Shown: piece by piece, positions 1 to 10,791 of the stretch | How positions within the stretch are numbered: the first letter of the stretch is position 1 | How the letters are laid out: every line of letters begins with the position of its first letter | DNA from: Sindora glabra | Lineage: Eukaryota; Streptophyta; Magnoliopsida; Fabales; Fabaceae | Direction of reading: 5' to 3' | NCBI GenBank assembly: GCA_020226215.1 | Contig: CM035228.1 | Location: 64,763,989-64,827,988 of the forward strand | DNA length: 64,000 nt | Position numbers and translations under genes: made by a program | Notes under the pieces: generated by a model | Databases searched by the model: none | What the model was told of the DNA's origin: nothing | What the model saw: the letters and a program-made list of their open reading frames with translations, nothing else

Positions 1-1508
1 TGGCACAGTTAATTTTCTAATTAATAGAATCGAGTTCAATATCAAATTAAAATTAAAAAAATTCAAAATTCATATTAATATTTTGTTACTAATATGTATA
101 GATATATTAATTCAAGATTATGCTTTTTTATCTTAATATAAAATATTTTAATACTATAAATATATAAATTAATAATAAGAAAATCATGTGATAATAGATA
201 TAAAATTAATATTATGAACTTTAAATATTTTTTAGGTAAATTGATAAAATTAAAATTTCAACGATAATATCGAAATGTGATAATACCAAACAACTAACAA
301 ATACAATGAAAAACATGATGTTTAAGGAAGTATTTAAAAATTTATTATAGTAGTAAGCATATAATAATTTTTTGATAAAATTCTAGAATACAATCATCTA
401 AATTTTGGTATAATTAATTTTTTAATTAATAGAATTGAGTGGAATATCAAATTAAAATTTATATTAATAAATTACTACTATAAATGTCTTTTTTTCCAAG
501 AGATAATGTCTTTTTTTTTATCTTAAAAAACTATCTATTACTACTATAAATGCATAAATTAGGAATAAGAAAATAATATAATAAAATATATATAATTGAT
601 ATTAGTAAGTTTTAAGGATTTTTTGGGTAAATTTGAAAAGTTATAATTTCAATGACAATATTAATATATGATGAGAATGGTCAATCAACAAATGTAATGA
701 AAAATACAATATTTAAAAAAGGTGTTTGAAAATTTATTATAATAGTAAGTATATAATGATTTTCATATTATGAATTTAATAAGTATTATATATCATATAT
801 TACAACACATTTAAATTATCTTATTTTTCCTTATAAAAAATTAAGTGATAAGAACATTTACGTTAAATTTATTTTAAAATTTTTTTGATAATATTATTAT
901 AACTTAGTTGCATCATAAATTATAAAACCTTTTATTTTTTTCTTTATTATTGTAGGTGATTCTAAAGATTAATCTTATATTTATTTTAATATGTTTTCAT
1001 CAAATTCATTTTTCAAGTGATGTTAATAATAAATGTTTCATTAAATTTTTATATTATATCAATTATGTATAATTAAAATAATTTTAATCAAATATTTATA
1101 TTATCTTATCTCATATAATCAAGGATCCTCCACTAATTAGTGTGTGTATATATATATATATGGAAAAATCACATTTTACCCCTTTCAATTATGGGATTGA
1201 TAAATTTTATACTTTGAGCTATTGAAATTTGGATTTTATCTTCTCTAACTTTATAAAATTTGAATTTTACCCCTACCGTTATCAACTTAACGAAATTTAT
1301 TAAAAAAATCGTTATTATCATATTTTACTTAACGACCATTTTTAATCTCTATTATATTCACTAATTTTTGAATATTTTTTCATTTATTGATACTTATAAA
1401 TCGTCGCTAAGAATGATAATATCAGTTTATAACCATCGCTTAATATTATAATTATTAATTTAATGATGGTAAGGTAAAATTTAAATTTTATAAAATTTAA
1501 ATTTTAAT
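1..1508. repeat. Long exact direct repeat, copy 1 (cut by assembly gap)
   Basis: This block matches 41153-42660 in the same orientation with a constant offset of 41,152 bases. The stretches compared by eye show no substitutions or indels. It is AT-rich and non-coding. It contains a TA microsatellite near 1145-1161 and the left part of a Mutator-type MITE. The match runs up to the last base before the N run, so the true end of this copy cannot be seen. Position 1 is already inside the match, so the repeat may continue upstream of the window. Confidence 0.93.
1162..1508. mobile_element. Truncated Mutator-type MITE
   Basis: This corresponds to the first 347 bases of the complete 406-bp element at 42314-42719. 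It begins GGAAAAATCACATTTTACCC and is cut by the N gap inside its right terminal inverted repeat. It has no coding capacity. Confidence 0.7.
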
Positions 1509-1608
1509 NNNNNNNNNNNNNNNNNNNNNNNNNNNNNNNNNNNNNNNNNNNNNNNNNNNNNNNNNNNNNNNNNNNNNNNNNNNNNNNNNNNNNNNNNNNN
1601 NNNNNNNN
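1509..1608. other. Assembly gap of 100 N
   Basis: One hundred consecutive N. Exactly 100 is the usual placeholder for a gap of unknown size, so distances across it are not real. The reading frame that crosses it is meaningless. Confidence 0.98.
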
Positions 1609-1822
1609 AACGCTTGTAACATCTACTTTCAATTTTACATACCCAGGAAGATGGGTTTTTCAAACCAAAATTGACCATTTCACAGAAAACACAAGTTGAC
1701 CCACGTGAGAATGGGCCGTAGCCCACCTACACCCAAAAAATACCGTCAACCAGAGGCCCTCACTTTCTTTCTCAAAGTCAGTTTCGACCTCATCGAATAG
1801 CGTCTCCACACTAACCTATGCA
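1609..1822 (+). promoter_or_regulatory. Promoter-like / 5' UTR-like segment, orphaned
   Basis: This short stretch is richer in G+C than its surroundings. It has a CACGTG G-box core near 1702 and GGGCC/GCCCA site-II-like motifs near 1712-1725, followed by a pyrimidine-rich tract (near 1755-1800). These are typical of plant promoters and 5' leaders. If the hAT MITE at 1823-2588 is removed, the leader joins the segment carrying the ATG at 2625. The role is inferred from composition and motifs only, and no transcript evidence is available. Confidence 0.35.
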
Positions 1823-2588
1823 TAGTGGTGTAAATGGATTAAGTCGAGTTAGACTTTACTTTAAATAAATTGGGATTATATTACAAAATATTAATCCGAA
1901 CTTAACATATTAGTTTGTATAAGACTTTATTTCGAGCCTGAGCCTGAGTCCGAGTCCGAGTCCGAGTCCGTGCCCGAGCCCGAGCTAACCTATTTAAAAG
2001 TCTGCTTTAAATACAAACTTTTAAATAGGTTAACAATTTAAGACTTAAAAGAATTATTATAAAAAAATCTTAAATAAGTCAATAATTATATAAACTTATA
2101 TCAATATATTCTTAAAATACTTATAATAATATGAAAATTAATATAAAATTTCATATAAGAACTAATTAATAAAGAAATAAATCCATATACTCATAATATA
2201 AAATTACTAATTTAAATATTTAATATTTAATTAAAAGTAAAATAACATTAAGTTGTCATAATATTAAAAGTTAACAATAAAAGCAAATTAGTTTACCATA
2301 AATTATACGACAAACATTCAAAATATTTAATTTATATAATGGACTTGAAAAAAAAAATTTATATATCATTACCTTTTTAATAAATAAATTTAAATAAAAA
2401 ATATTAAATAGACCAGCCCATTAAATTTGTAAAATAAGTTTAAAATAAAAAAAATTTAATCTGTTTAATTAAAAAAAATTTTATACTAATTTTATTTTAT
2501 CTCATTTAATTAAATAAATTGAGTCAAATTAAATCTTAATTAAGTCAGGCCGTAGGTTCATAAATTGACCAGCCGATTTGCACTCCAA
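1823..2588. mobile_element. Non-autonomous hAT element (MITE), 766 bp
   Basis: The element starts TAGTGGTGTAAATGG, and the reverse complement of its end starts TTGGAGTGCAAATCGG, giving imperfect terminal inverted repeats of the hAT type. It is flanked by a perfect 8-bp direct repeat CCTATGCA at 1815-1822 and 2589-2596, the target-site duplication length expected for hAT. The inside is AT-rich and non-coding, with a GAGTCC-type hexamer repeat near the left end. Confidence 0.85.
1934..1985. repeat. Hexanucleotide repeat (GAGYCY)n
   Basis: About eight and a half tandem hexamers (GAGCCT, GAGTCC, GTGCCC, GAGCCC) lie inside the hAT MITE. They are much more GC-rich than the surrounding DNA. Confidence 0.9.
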
Positions 2589-2624
2589 CCTATGCACATC
2601 AACATCGGGTGCCAAATTCGTTGC

Positions 2625-2696
2625 ATGGCTATCACAGAAAACAGCACTGTTAGGCGATGGATTTACGGGCCAGTGGTGGTCTGGCCCCACAATTAG
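2625..2696 (+). pseudogene. Possible first-exon remnant of an unknown gene
   Basis: An ATG at 2625 opens 23 codons (MAITENSTVRRWIYGP and on, then a stop at 2694). The segment is GC-richer than its surroundings and follows promoter-like DNA once the hAT MITE is removed. I do not recognise the peptide. It could be a short real exon with a donor near the GTGGT at 2672-2680, or the broken start of a lost gene. Downstream DNA turns immediately into AT-rich repeats with no further exon, so an intact gene is unlikely. Confidence 0.25.
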
Positions 2697-2939
2697 ATTA
2701 AATGCAGTATTGGTTAAATTGTAAATGCCTTTAACAATTTTTTTATGATTTTTATAATTATAAATTATGAGATATTAAAGTCGATTTTTGACCGTCAAGA
2801 TAATTGACTTAATTGTTTTGAATTATTATTTCATGATATAAGAGAATATCGATTTATAATCAATAAAAAATTAAAAAATAATTAAAATTTGTAACTTTTC
2901 AGCGGAGCTACAGTGACATGTTCATACTTTCGATGATAT

Positions 2940-4660
2940 CTATAACTAAATAAACATTCTATAATAATATCAGATAAGATAGTCTTGGTCAGCTTTACTC
3001 TTTTCTCACAAAAAAATATTTAGTATGAAATTATATTATTCAATAATTTTTAATATGTTTTTATGCATTTTTTATATGTTATTTACCATTTTAAAATTTC
3101 TATATATGATATCATGTCTCATCAAACTTTATATTTTAATTGCATTATTAGAAATTTTGTTTTTAACTTATTTATGCTCAAATGAAATATGGTTCTCCAA
3201 ATGTTCCGGTTCTATCATTTTCTGGATGTTCAATGTTTATTACATTTTAAATTCTTTGAAATTTCTAATTTTTTTTAGTGGGACTTTAACATTAGATTGA
3301 TCCTTTAGATAATAAATGTGACTAAACTAAACATTCTCTAATAATATCATATAGCGTAGCCAATACTGGTCAATAATACTCTCTTTTTTCATTAAAAAAT
3401 ATTTAGTATAAAGTTATATTTTTTAATAATTTTTAATATATTTTAAAGCATTTTTTACATCTTATTACCATTTTAAACATTTTATATATAATGTCTGTTC
3501 TCATCAAACTTTATTTCTTTAAATGCCTTATTAGAAAATTTATTTTTAACTTCATGCTCAAATGAATTATGGTTTTACAAACATTCGAATCTTGATTCTA
3601 TCAATGATTTTATCGATGTCTGCTGTTTGTTGCATTCAGCGGTGTTCAAGCCCGCAGACTAAAAAGATCGGTACATAAATTTTTCACATATTAAACACAA
3701 AAAATTAAGTTTTTAAAAAATAATTTAAATAAATTTGGTTTAGGACTAGAATCAACACAAATTGGTTCTAATTTGACCGAGTTAATTTGTAGGCTTACCA
3801 AATTATTCTTTTAAAATTTTTTATATTTAATAATTTAAACAATATTTATATTAAAAAATAATTTATTAATTATTTTTACATCAAAATTTAATATAAATCA
3901 CAATCCAATTATCAAAAAATTAAATACAAATGCTCAAAATAATTAGACATCACAAAAATAAGAATAACTAATAAAATTAATAAAATAAGAATAAATATAA
4001 TAATGAAAAAATAAAATTTATAAATAAAAATAAATAATAAATATAAAAAATATAACAAATAATAAATAAAATAAAATATAAAGCAAGCTAACCCTCAAAC
4101 TAGTCCAGTAGCTTGCAAATCAAACTAAGCTAGCCAAAATGGATTTGCTCAAAATGAATTTTAATGAATTAAATCTAAATAGACTGAGTCCTTGCAAAGT
4201 TGACTTGATCTGGCCTCTTCAATAAATACTACTAATTATATTTTACAATCTTTGGAATTTCTAACCTCTTGGTAGGATTATAATAATAGATTCATCTTTT
4301 GAATAATAACTATGACTAAATTAAACATTATATAATAATATCATATAAGATGGTCAATACTAGTTAGTCCTACTCTCCTCTCATAAAATGCATTTAGTGT
4401 AAAAGTATATTATTTAATAATTTTTTTTGTATTTTTAAATGTCATTACCCTTTAAACATTTTATATATAATGTCTTGTTTCATCGAACCTTATTTTTTTT
4501 AATTGCATTATTAGAAAAATTATTTCTAACGTCTTTATGCTCAAATGAAATTATGATTCTCCATACGTTCCTAATTCTATTAATGATTTTGATATGTTAA
4601 ATTATTTTATACATTATTAATTATATTTAGCTCAAGTTAGCATTTTTTTTAGAACATTTG
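2940..4660. repeat. Tandem array of about 375-bp units
   Basis: Three diverged copies start near 2946, 3322 and 4316. Each begins with the motif CTAAAYWAAACATT followed by TATAATAATATCA or close variants. Shared landmarks such as CATCAAACTTTAT and TTATGCTCAAATGAA recur in order in each copy. The first period is 376 bp. The second interval is about 618 bp longer because of an insertion. The reading frame at 3025-3300 is a by-product of this AT-rich repeat. Confidence 0.8.
3635..4240. mobile_element. Insertion within the 375-bp tandem array, about 0.6 kb
   Basis: This segment is absent from copies 1 and 3 of the surrounding array, so it looks inserted into copy 2. The edges (GGTGTTCAAGCCCGCAGAC on the left, GACTTGATCTGGCCTC on the right) are GC-rich around a very AT-rich centre, which resembles the hAT MITE at 1823. 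Clear target-site duplications could not be fixed because the host repeat is diverged. The boundaries are good to about 15 bp. Confidence 0.45.
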
Positions 4661-5824
4661 GACTTCATAATTAGGAATTCTTAGATGAACCTTGACACAA
4701 TCCTTAGAAAGACAGAACAACTACATGTAGATAGACAACAGCCTTAGAAGTTGGTAAGACTCAAGAACAACAGACTGAGGTAGAAATGGAAATTATATAT
4801 GAAAAGAGAAATGTTATTAATCTAGGCTCATGACTAATACTAAAAGTTGTTGGTGTTTGCTCCTCGTGTAGTGATTATGGGAGTTCATTAAGTTTACAAG
4901 GAAGATGGTTTCATATCATATGATTTCTGGCTAACTGATGAGCCCAAGGATGGGATGACAGAATGCTTCATACTAGCAGCAGAAAGGGTAATAAAATACT
5001 AAACAAATAATTAAATAGAAATGAGAGACCCAGGACGTAATTTGTTTTTGTTTCAGTTAGCCCTACACTGCATCGTAAGTTCCTCACTTTCTATGCATCA
5101 GTACCTAGTAGCTCATGTCTAATTAAGAGGTGTAGCTAGACAGTTAGGGATGAAATGTTGCGGTCAATTCTCAAGATCAGCTCAGCTGGACATAGCATTT
5201 TATATCATCCACCTTCACCTTCCATCATGTGAAGCTATCAATCAAGTAGAAAGAATACGACAACCACCAGCTCATAGATAATATAAGTATTAGGGGTGGC
5301 GTTCTAGGTGGGTTAATACCGGCTAGAAAACATGACATAGTTAAATGGCACCAATTAAGTAACATGTAATAAATGAAGTTAGGCTAAGTGGAGTACGAAA
5401 AGGATCTAGTCAGGAATCTGATTTAGCTTCGTGAGTTAAGCCAAAAAGTGACGATATGCCATCAATAATTTCTCAAGTACTTTTTAGGTATTCAAAAATT
5501 TTCCAACTATATAATATTTCAAAAACGCTATTATTTTCTTAAATATACAAGATCATGTATAAATATGATATGAATATTTGCATAAGAATGAAACGTGTGG
5601 TTGTGTATGTGGAGCGCAAGACCAAAATGATTTTCGATTATGGTGTCAATGATATTGTTTCTTTTTAATCTGTCACTGCAACGCTCATAATATATTCAAT
5701 TAAAAAAATATGAAAAGGAATGTCTTATTGTTTGTCTTGTTTTTGAATCACGTTGATTAATATCAATGTATACCACTTTCTTTTCTTAAATTCTATTCAT
5801 TTTATCATTGTATTGGTATATATA
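4661..5824. other. Unassigned intergenic stretch
   Basis: This is less AT-rich than the flanking repeats. A plus-strand frame around 4855-4990 reads plausibly as protein (it includes EDGFISYDFWLTDEPKDGM) and runs up to an AG|GTAATA donor-like site, with one stop codon upstream. I do not recognise it. There is no second exon and no terminal repeat, so I cannot call a gene or a transposon. Confidence 0.3.
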
Positions 5825-5880
5825 CACTACAACCATTATATTATATATAGACAACATTTATACAAATGATAAAAATTAGA

Positions 5881-6050
5881 TCATTTGTATAGATTTCTGG
5901 AATTAAAAAAAAAATATACAGATGACTTTTACATCTATATATTTTTTTATATTTTAAATTTTTATCATTTGTATAGATTTCTGGAATTAAAAAAAAAAAC
6001 TATACAGATGACTTTTATCATCTATATAATTTTTTATATTTTAAAAAAAA
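5881..6050. repeat. 84-bp tandem duplication in CACTA left subterminal region
   Basis: The motif TCATTTGTATAGATTTCTGG occurs at 5881 and again at 5965, each followed by an A-tract and a TACAGATGACTTTTA motif. This is a direct duplication of a subterminal unit. It accounts for the spurious reading frame at 5885-6076. Confidence 0.85.
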
Positions 6051-7339
6051 AATTCTATACAAATGACATTTTGTAGTTTGTATACAGTTTTTCATTTTTT
6101 AAAAAAATTATACAAATGACAAAATATTGTTTGTAGAGATATTAAAAATTTTGTTTAAAAAAATAAAAAACCTTATACAAATAACACAGAATTATTTAGA
6201 TAGGGTTGAAATTTTTGGCGCTACCAAAAATTTTACGATCAAATTATGGCAAAGCACTACAAATAACTTTTTGAGATACACAAACAACAAATTATTGTCT
6301 CAATAAATTTAAAATATAAAATGATACATATGTCCTAGGAAATACAAATGACAAGTGAAGCAATATAGACGACACATGTCGTCTCAATAGACTTGAGGAG
6401 AAAAATAATGCATGTGCCCCTCTTGATTAACATATTGAGATGATTATGAACCTATAGTAATGACATTTTGTTGTCTATATAGATCCTATCTATATATTTG
6501 GCCATCTAATTCTCCTCTGTCATTTCACCATTTCTCCAATGCAGTAACTTTCTATCTCTTAGATCTTCCAAGTTCCAGGTATATCATCTTTAATTTTTTT
6601 TTATTTTTTATAATGTTTTCATATTTATTTACTAATTCTTGAATATTATATCATTAAATAAATAGATTTTGGTTTTTGCATTTGTGATTGAACTTGTTGA
6701 TTGTTGGTTCATTATTGTGTTGATGTATGTTAAAAAAGTTCACATGCTAAATTTTTTTTATAGTTTAATATTATACATGAAAATAAATTCGCACTGCCAT
6801 AGATTAATTTGATATAATTGTTACTTTATACAATAACATATATATTTATTGTTTTAAGTATATAATGAGTATAAGTAATATTTTGCATATTTTAATATGA
6901 TATTTTATGTAAAAAATAATTTTCTATGATTTTATATGATGATTGCTTCAAATATCTGATGATATTGACATGATAATTAAATATAAATTTATTTTAATGC
7001 TTTATTATATTAGCTAGTGAAATTTATATTTTGTAGAAACTCCTATATATACTATGTCAAACCTCTAATAAGTTTACTAGAAAATAGGATAATAAAATTT
7101 CTAACAATTTTGACTCTCACATTATTTAAAATATTAAATTATATTAAAAGTAAAAGTGTATAAAAAATAATAAAAATTTTTTTGATAATTACATGAATAA
7201 AAATATAAAAATTTTATGATGTGAAAGATTTAGTAAATAAGCAATCATTTGAAATTATAAAATAACTTGATTAAATCTTCATTTAAAAATTGCTGAATAA
7301 TAAGTATTTAATATTTAATAAAATTATATCATTAAATAA

Positions 7340-8720
7340 TAATGGAGAACGAAATATGCAGTAATTCAATATTATAAGTAAGTCATGTAATTTTTATTAA
7401 ATTGTTAAATTTAATAAAAATGAAAGTCATTAAAAATGGTAACAATTTATTTTGATAATTACAATAATAAATATAAAAAAAATTATGTTAAATATTTTAT
7501 AATTTAAATAATAATTTAAAGTAATAAAAATATAAATAATAATGGATAATGATTTAATATTATAAGCATGTCATTCAATAGAAATTAATTTTGGGTATTA
7601 TACAAGAATGAAAATAATAATTTAAAGTAATAAAAATATAAGGAGTGATGAATATTAAAATATATAATAATTTAATATTATAAATAAGTGACATAATGGT
7701 AATTAAATCATTATATTATATAAGAATGAAAGTAATAATTTAGAGTATTAAAAATGTAAGGATGAATATATAATAAATAGATAATAATTTAATATGATAA
7801 GTAAGTCATATAATGGTAATTAATCTATTATTTTATAGAAGAATTGATGTAATAATTTAAAGTACTAGAAATATAAATAGTGATGGATAATAAAATGTAT
7901 AATAATTTAATATTATATGTAAATCATATAACAATAATTAATTTACTATATTATACAAAAATAAAGGTAATAATTTAAAATACTAATAATATAACGAACA
8001 ATGAGTAGTAAAATGTATGAAAATTTAATATTATAAGTAAATGACATAATGATATTTAAATCATTATATTATGTAAGAATGATAGTAATAACTTAGAGTA
8101 CTAAAAATACAAGAAGTAATGTATAATAAAATGTATAATAATTTAATATGATAAGTAAGTCATATAATAGTAATTAATCTATTATTTTATAGAAGAATTG
8201 AAGTGAAAATTTAAAGTACTAGAAGTACAAGTAGTAATGGATAATGAAATATATAATAATTTAATATTATATGTAAGTCATATAATAATTAATTTACTAT
8301 ATTATACAAAAATGAAAGTATTCAAAAAAATAATAGCACCATAATTTCACAACTACACTAATGAAAATAAAAAAAATTCTATTATGTCAAATGTTTTATA
8401 ATTGAAGAATTTAAAATACAAACAATATAAGTAATAGTGGATAATAAAATGTATAATAATTTAATAGCAAATGTAAATCATATAACTTTTGTTAATTTGT
8501 TAAATTATATAAGAATGCAAGTAAAAAAAAAATGGCCTCACATTATTTTGATCATGATAATAGTTAATATTTAAATTTTCTATGATGTAAAATATTTTTC
8601 AATTTAAGTGATAACTCAAAGTACAAGAACTATAAATAATAATAAATAATAAAAAAGTTATCATTTAATGTGAGGGTTTAGTCATATAAAAGTAAATAAT
8701 TTATTATATCATGTGAAAAT
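7340..8720. repeat. About 118-bp tandem array with 353-bp higher-order unit
   Basis: Monomers of roughly 118 bp begin with ATAATAATTTAATATTATAA and continue with a GTAAGTCATATAATGGTAATTAA-like block, a TATTATATAAGAATGAAAGTAA-like block and a TTTAAAGTACTAGAAATATAA-like block. Distinct monomer variants recur three monomers apart: GACATAATG at 7690 and 8043 (353 bp), TAGAAGAATTGA at 7836 and 8190 (354 bp), ATTTACTATA at 7941 and 8292 (351 bp). This means a three-monomer block was itself duplicated. The outer monomers are more diverged. Confidence 0.8.
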
Positions 8721-9491
8721 AAAAGTTATATAAGAGGATACTAATGTGTAATAAATCTTAGAGGTTAAATTATTCAAATATGTGCAATGTTTGATGATGT
8801 AGAATATTTATATTAATAAGTAATCATTTAAAATAGTAAAATGATAATAGATAATGTTGATAAGGAATTAGCTATTAGAATATATATCATTAAATTATCA
8901 ACATAATAATACATAAATAAATGAGTTTAGAGTTTTATTAAAACTATTGTAATAAAAAATATAATATGTTAAATTTAAAATATATTTGTACTATATTCTT
9001 AGACATGTTCAAGAGTTAGTCAGTCTTCTTAGGCAATCAACCCTTGAATGACAATCAACTCTTAAATTATCCTAAAATTTAGACAATTTAAGATATGTCA
9101 TTTAGTTATTATGTTTAACTTATCTACTCATCATTTCACTCAATAGAAATTTCTTCTCTCTCAATTGTTCTTTAAGTGTGTACTATATCAATGTATAGCA
9201 TCCACACTTAAAGAACTATGAAAAGCTACTGCCAAAATTTTTACATGTATGACATGTATCGTGGATAAGTTGAGATAATAATTGTAAGAATATCTCAAAT
9301 GATATAAGGTCATATCTGTTAGAGTTAAAGTGATAAAGTAGATTTAGGGCACATAACAAACATACACGCATTAATGAATCATATGATGACTTATAATGTT
9401 GTAGGCTAATTACAACATCTTCATTGACAAAAGCTAGATAACCTTGAGAGATTAATTATTCAATAAGTACTAGAATAGTACTACTACATTT

Positions 9492-10791
9492 GTGGAGAAA
9501 GCTAAAAATTTTGTTGATGATAAGGAGTTGGTAAGATGTCCATATAAGAAGTATTTAAATATGTTGTACCAAACATTAAAGACCATGGAAACATATCTAA
9601 TAAACAACGGATTCAATCCATTGTATGAGAATTGTCTCTATCATGGTAAAGAGTATATATCTAAGGCTAATATTATGCATAAGGCAACCTCTAATGATGC
9701 TGATAAGATAATTAATATCATATATCACTTTATTGCCCTTCTACCATTGATGAAGTAGATAACAATGATAGAGATCAGAATGAGGACACCTTGGAAGGGG
9801 ACATATCTTAGGACCAAAGCTTTAATGACTTGTTTGCAGTAGTTAAAATAGAATTATACCCCAATTGTACAACTTTTTCTTCACTAAACTTTTTAGTTAA
9901 GCTATCCATCTGAAAGTAATACATAAGTGGACTAATAAGTTGTTTAACTCTTTACTAAAGTTATTGAAGAAAGCACCACCAAAGGATAAAGAATTGCTTG
10001 AATCATATTATAATGGAAGAAAATGGCTCAATAAATTAAGATCAAGATATGAATCAATTCATATCTATAAGTATTATTGTGCACTTTTTTTAAAAGAGCA
10101 TGCTAGAAATGAGACTTGTCCAATATGTAAGGAAAGTCAGTGGATTGATGAAAACATGAAAGGGAAAAAGTTTCTCAAAAAGTGCTATAGCATTTTTCAT
10201 TAACCCCTAAATTGAAATAGTTCTACAGATTAATGCACAAGGCAAAAGATATGGCATGGCATTAAATAGGATGATCTACTGAAGATGGGGTTATAAGCAT
10301 TCTATTGATGGAGAAGCTTAGCAAGATTTTGATAAAAAGTATCTTGATTTCTCAATAGAACTAAGGAATGTGCATTTAGGTTTAAATGCAGATAAATTTA
10401 ATCCTTTTAGTGATATAAACCTATTATACAACATATGGCTAATTGTGATGACCACTTATAATTCACCACCATCACTTTTATGAGAGACTTATTTTTCATG
10501 TTAATATTGTTGATCCTTAGACCATAATCTCGAAAGGAAGATATAGATATCTTCGTAAGACCACTTGTCGAAGAGCTTAAATAGTTATGCGAGATAAAAG
10601 TTGAAGCTCAGGATGCTGCTACAAATAACATGTTTAAGATACGAGTGGCATTGCTATGGACTGTAAATGACTTTCTTGTCTGAATTAGTCTTTCTATATG
10701 GAATGGATAAGGTTACAAAGCATGTCCCACTTATAATGAAGATATGCCATTAATATGGATTAGAGGAAAAATAGCTTATGTCAGTTATTCA
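9492..10791 (+). pseudogene. CACTA TNP2 transposase, 5' part (broken)
   Basis: The first open stretch (9492-9758) matches the plant transposase-associated domain: VRCPYKKYLN, then YLINNGFNPLYENCLYHG, which corresponds to the usual CPCKKC...HL...GF...Y..W..HGE pattern with some cysteines lost. The second (9940-10203) has LLKLLKKAPPKDKELLESYY, ...YESIHIYKYYCALF and CPICKESQW, the zinc-ribbon-like start of TNP2. Beyond 10203, shifting frames still show YNSPPS and LRGKIAYV-like pieces of the catalytic region. Many stops and frameshifts are present. The gene is interrupted at 10791 by a solo LTR and resumes at 12430. In intact elements this protein cuts and moves the element. Confidence 0.8.

Noticed and set aside
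1481..1726. Minus-strand frame across the N gap
   Set aside because: A third of it is undefined bases and the two sides are not contiguous DNA.
3025..3300. Plus-strand frame of 91 codons
   Set aside because: Lies in one unit of the AT-rich tandem array. The other units do not keep the frame, and the residues are those expected of A/T-rich DNA.
5885..6076. Plus-strand frame with a repeated MYRFLELKK-like start
   Set aside because: It is the 84-bp duplication in the CACTA subterminal region.
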